A stretch of DNA of 26,902 nucleotides from Branchiostoma floridae (taxonomy: Eukaryota; Chordata; Leptocardii; Amphioxiformes; Branchiostomatidae): contig NC_049983.1 of the NCBI RefSeq assembly GCF_000003815.2, positions 2,611,826-2,638,727 on the forward strand. The letters run 5' to 3'. Under the pieces are notes generated by a model. The model was not told where the DNA came from, did no database searches, and was given only the letters and a program-made list of their open reading frames with translations. Positions 22,601 to 25,600 of this stretch are shown piece by piece (position 1 is the first letter of the stretch; every line of letters begins with the position of its first letter). Made by a program: the position numbers and the translations under genes.

Positions 22601-25600
22601 CCATTGAAATCCAAATTGTCTACAGCTTGACGTTGCCTTACCTTAGTACTTTTGATACTATTGGTATCCAAATTGTCTACAGCTTGACGTTGCCTTACCT
22701 TAGTACTTTTGATACTATTGGTATCCAAATTGTCTTCAGCTTGACTTTGTCTTACAATGTCTCCTATTGGAATCTAAAATTTTCTTCATTCATAGTTAGG
22801 TGATAAAAGATCGGTTCTTCCTGATCAGTTCAGTGTCCTTGACGAAGGATAGTGGATACTATCCGAAACGTCTGACCGTTTCCAAAATCATGTCCAGTTG
22901 CTTGAGTAACTGCTTTTTGGGATAACGTGTGATGTAGTTATACTGGAGTAGATGTCCATGCATTGGACACTATCGTAGTCTGAGTTTGTTGTAATCCTAT
23001 TAATGTACAGAGTCTAATGAAGAATGCTGTTCCAGCGCTGATACAAGAAAATATGCAAACAATGTATTGAATTGGAGGGAATATTTGATACCGTAATCTT
23101 TTGAGTACTTCTGCAGAAACAAGACATCTTTGCTCACAAGTACGTTTGTGAAAAAAACGGGACAGTACGGAAACAAAATGTTAAAGAATATCATCAACTG
23201 AGCCGTAGATCATATTAGCTTTATTAAAACCCTCAAGCACCCGACCTTTTTTTGCGACTAAAATGACCGAGTGGGGTCCAAATGGACCCCAAAATGTTTT
23301 GTTCATAAAATCTCAGTACCATTTCTTATCGGCGATCATTGTATACACATTGCTTTGTCAATGTAAGAGGAAGATTTTGAGATGTTAATGTGCTGCTAAT
23401 TCCAATTCATTATCATAATTTATGCAAGAGTTCAGAAGCACCACGGTTTGCACTAAACCTATTCCGACCAGATAGGGGATTTTTGAGGCCCTCAGCAACA
23501 TATATGTCGCATAACTCATGAACGGCTAGAGCTAAAGCTACGAAACTTGGTAATTTATCAAAAAATGTTGTTTGCAAAAGTGTTTAGTCAATAAAGTAAG
23601 TTTATCATTTTTGTGGGTTGCCATGGCAACCATATTCTAACAGGCATATTTTTGCCAAAATTTGACAATTTCAATATAAAGNNNNNNNNNNNNNNNNNNN
23701 NNNNNNNNNNNNNNNNNNNNNNNNNNNNNNNNNNNNNNNNNNNNNNNNNNNNNNNNNNNNNNNNNNNNNNNNNNNNNNNNNGTAAACCTTTTTTCTCCCT
23801 AAAACACATTCTATGAAATTCAATGTAATTTTTATGACTCCTAAAATATAATCTATGCTAATTTCATGACGTCATTGGTCGAAAAACCAAGATGGCCGCC
23901 CTGATTAGGTAAATGACGTCATAATGTCGTCACATTACATGTTGATGACACAGAAATTTTTGTGAGGATTAAGGGTTACATTCTTATTATCGTCTAAAAG
24001 TTTAGTAGTCATACTATAAGTGGTTAAGGTGTTAGCCTCCAAAGTTTGTTTAAAAAACTGCACACTTTTGCTGGGGTCTGTTTGGACCCCAGAGGGACTG
24101 AACCCAACTTTCTTTATAATTTCCACATAATTGTACCAATCTTTTCTTTAACTTAGGAGAAGGTATAAGACATATTGTCTGACAAAGTCACAGAAGGATT
24201 TTTTCTTCAGATCAAAAATGTTCAAATGGCACTTGAAAATGTACGCCTGGGGTCCAAATGGACCCCACTCGGGTGTTTGAGGGTTAAGTGCTATTTTCTT
24301 TAATGACGCCTCAATCGCGGTGGCATTTTAGCAATAGTATTACGATAGATATTTTTGTTTCTTTTTTTTTACAGAGACGTAGTTTGTTATTATATAATTA
24401 CCCATATTCGAAACAACTAATTGATATTTGATATAAGAACAGCAGCATACAGCTGGCTATCAATGTTTTATTTTGATGAGAACTATTAAAGTAGAATACA
24501 TTACGGTTGGTAAGGCCATGTTGATTTGATTATATGGATGACATCCTCCTGGAACTCCAAAATTGATGCGAGCGAGCGAATAAAAAAAAAAGTTTGGCCA
24601 AAAAAAAAAGTTGGCTTCAGTATGTAATCAAAGTGGCCAGGAAGGTTGAACATAGGACTACAAACACATAGTATGGTATACCAACAGTTAGATGTTGCGA
24701 CCAGTACATCATACGGGTGCAAAACATTTTTTTTCTTCTTGGACCAATCTGAAATAAACAGACCTGAAAAAAAATCAGACGAACGGGGTTTGCCAATTGC
24801 AAAATGGACACACTATGTCGGCGGGTGTTTGGGGTCTTACCGGGCCAAAAAGACAACAAAAGCGAAGTGAGTAGAGGTTATAATCACTTGTACCAAGTTT
24901 CTACAGGCAAAGGTACAGAGACAGTTAGCCTTTATTACATGAAGATGGGATTTTAAAATGCCAGTGGTAGTCCAATGATCCTTTGTAGAGATTCCTTTGT
25001 AGCAAAATTGACCAATTACCATTGTTTTGAGTATTATCAGTTCTCAAGTTTCCACAGACAATCAGGTCCAGGTTCACGTCCACCTGGAAATGATCCTCTG
25101 GACCTGAACGGGACCTATCCTGAATTTACTGGTACATGTACAAACCCCTACCAAAAATCCTTTTTTTCTTTCTTTCTGTCCTTTCACATCTTATTCTTTG
25201 ACTTTTGAGATTTATTTTGGCATTCTATGGCATCAGTTATCGATTTTCTGATACTTTTTTTTCAATCTACGGAATATTTGTGCTCATTTTACAGCTGCTT
25301 TGCACAATTTACTGTGTGGTCCAAAACTTTTTTTTTTTTTTGGAAATGGCCGAAAATTGGTGCGAGCGCGGATGTCATCCATATAATCAAATCAACATGG
25401 CCTAATCTATGTTCCTTGCACCATGGAGTTTCTTTTGCACAACCAGTAATTCAGTAAGAAGCTTTTGGGAAGATGTCTAACAGGCATCGAAACATAAGTA
25501 GAAGAAAGACATTACTGGTTGTATAAAAGAAAAACTCCAATATTTTTGACCTACTAGCCTTAAATGAAGTTACTTTCGTTCGTTCCTTGACGTGTTAAAA

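Larger units (their letters stand above)
23230..24283 (+). mobile_element. piggyBac-like non-autonomous element, full-length copy
   Basis: Terminal repeats CCCTCAAGCACCCGA (23230) and TCGGGTGTTTGAGGG (to 24283) differ at one base. TTAA follows the right end (24284-24287) and TTAAAA precedes the left. GGGGTCCAAATGGACCCC palindromes lie near each end (23273-23290 and 24249-24266), with a variant at 24073-24090. No transposase is visible, but 100 bases are hidden by N. TTAA targets and CCC-type ends are piggyBac hallmarks. Located in intron 11. Confidence 0.75.
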
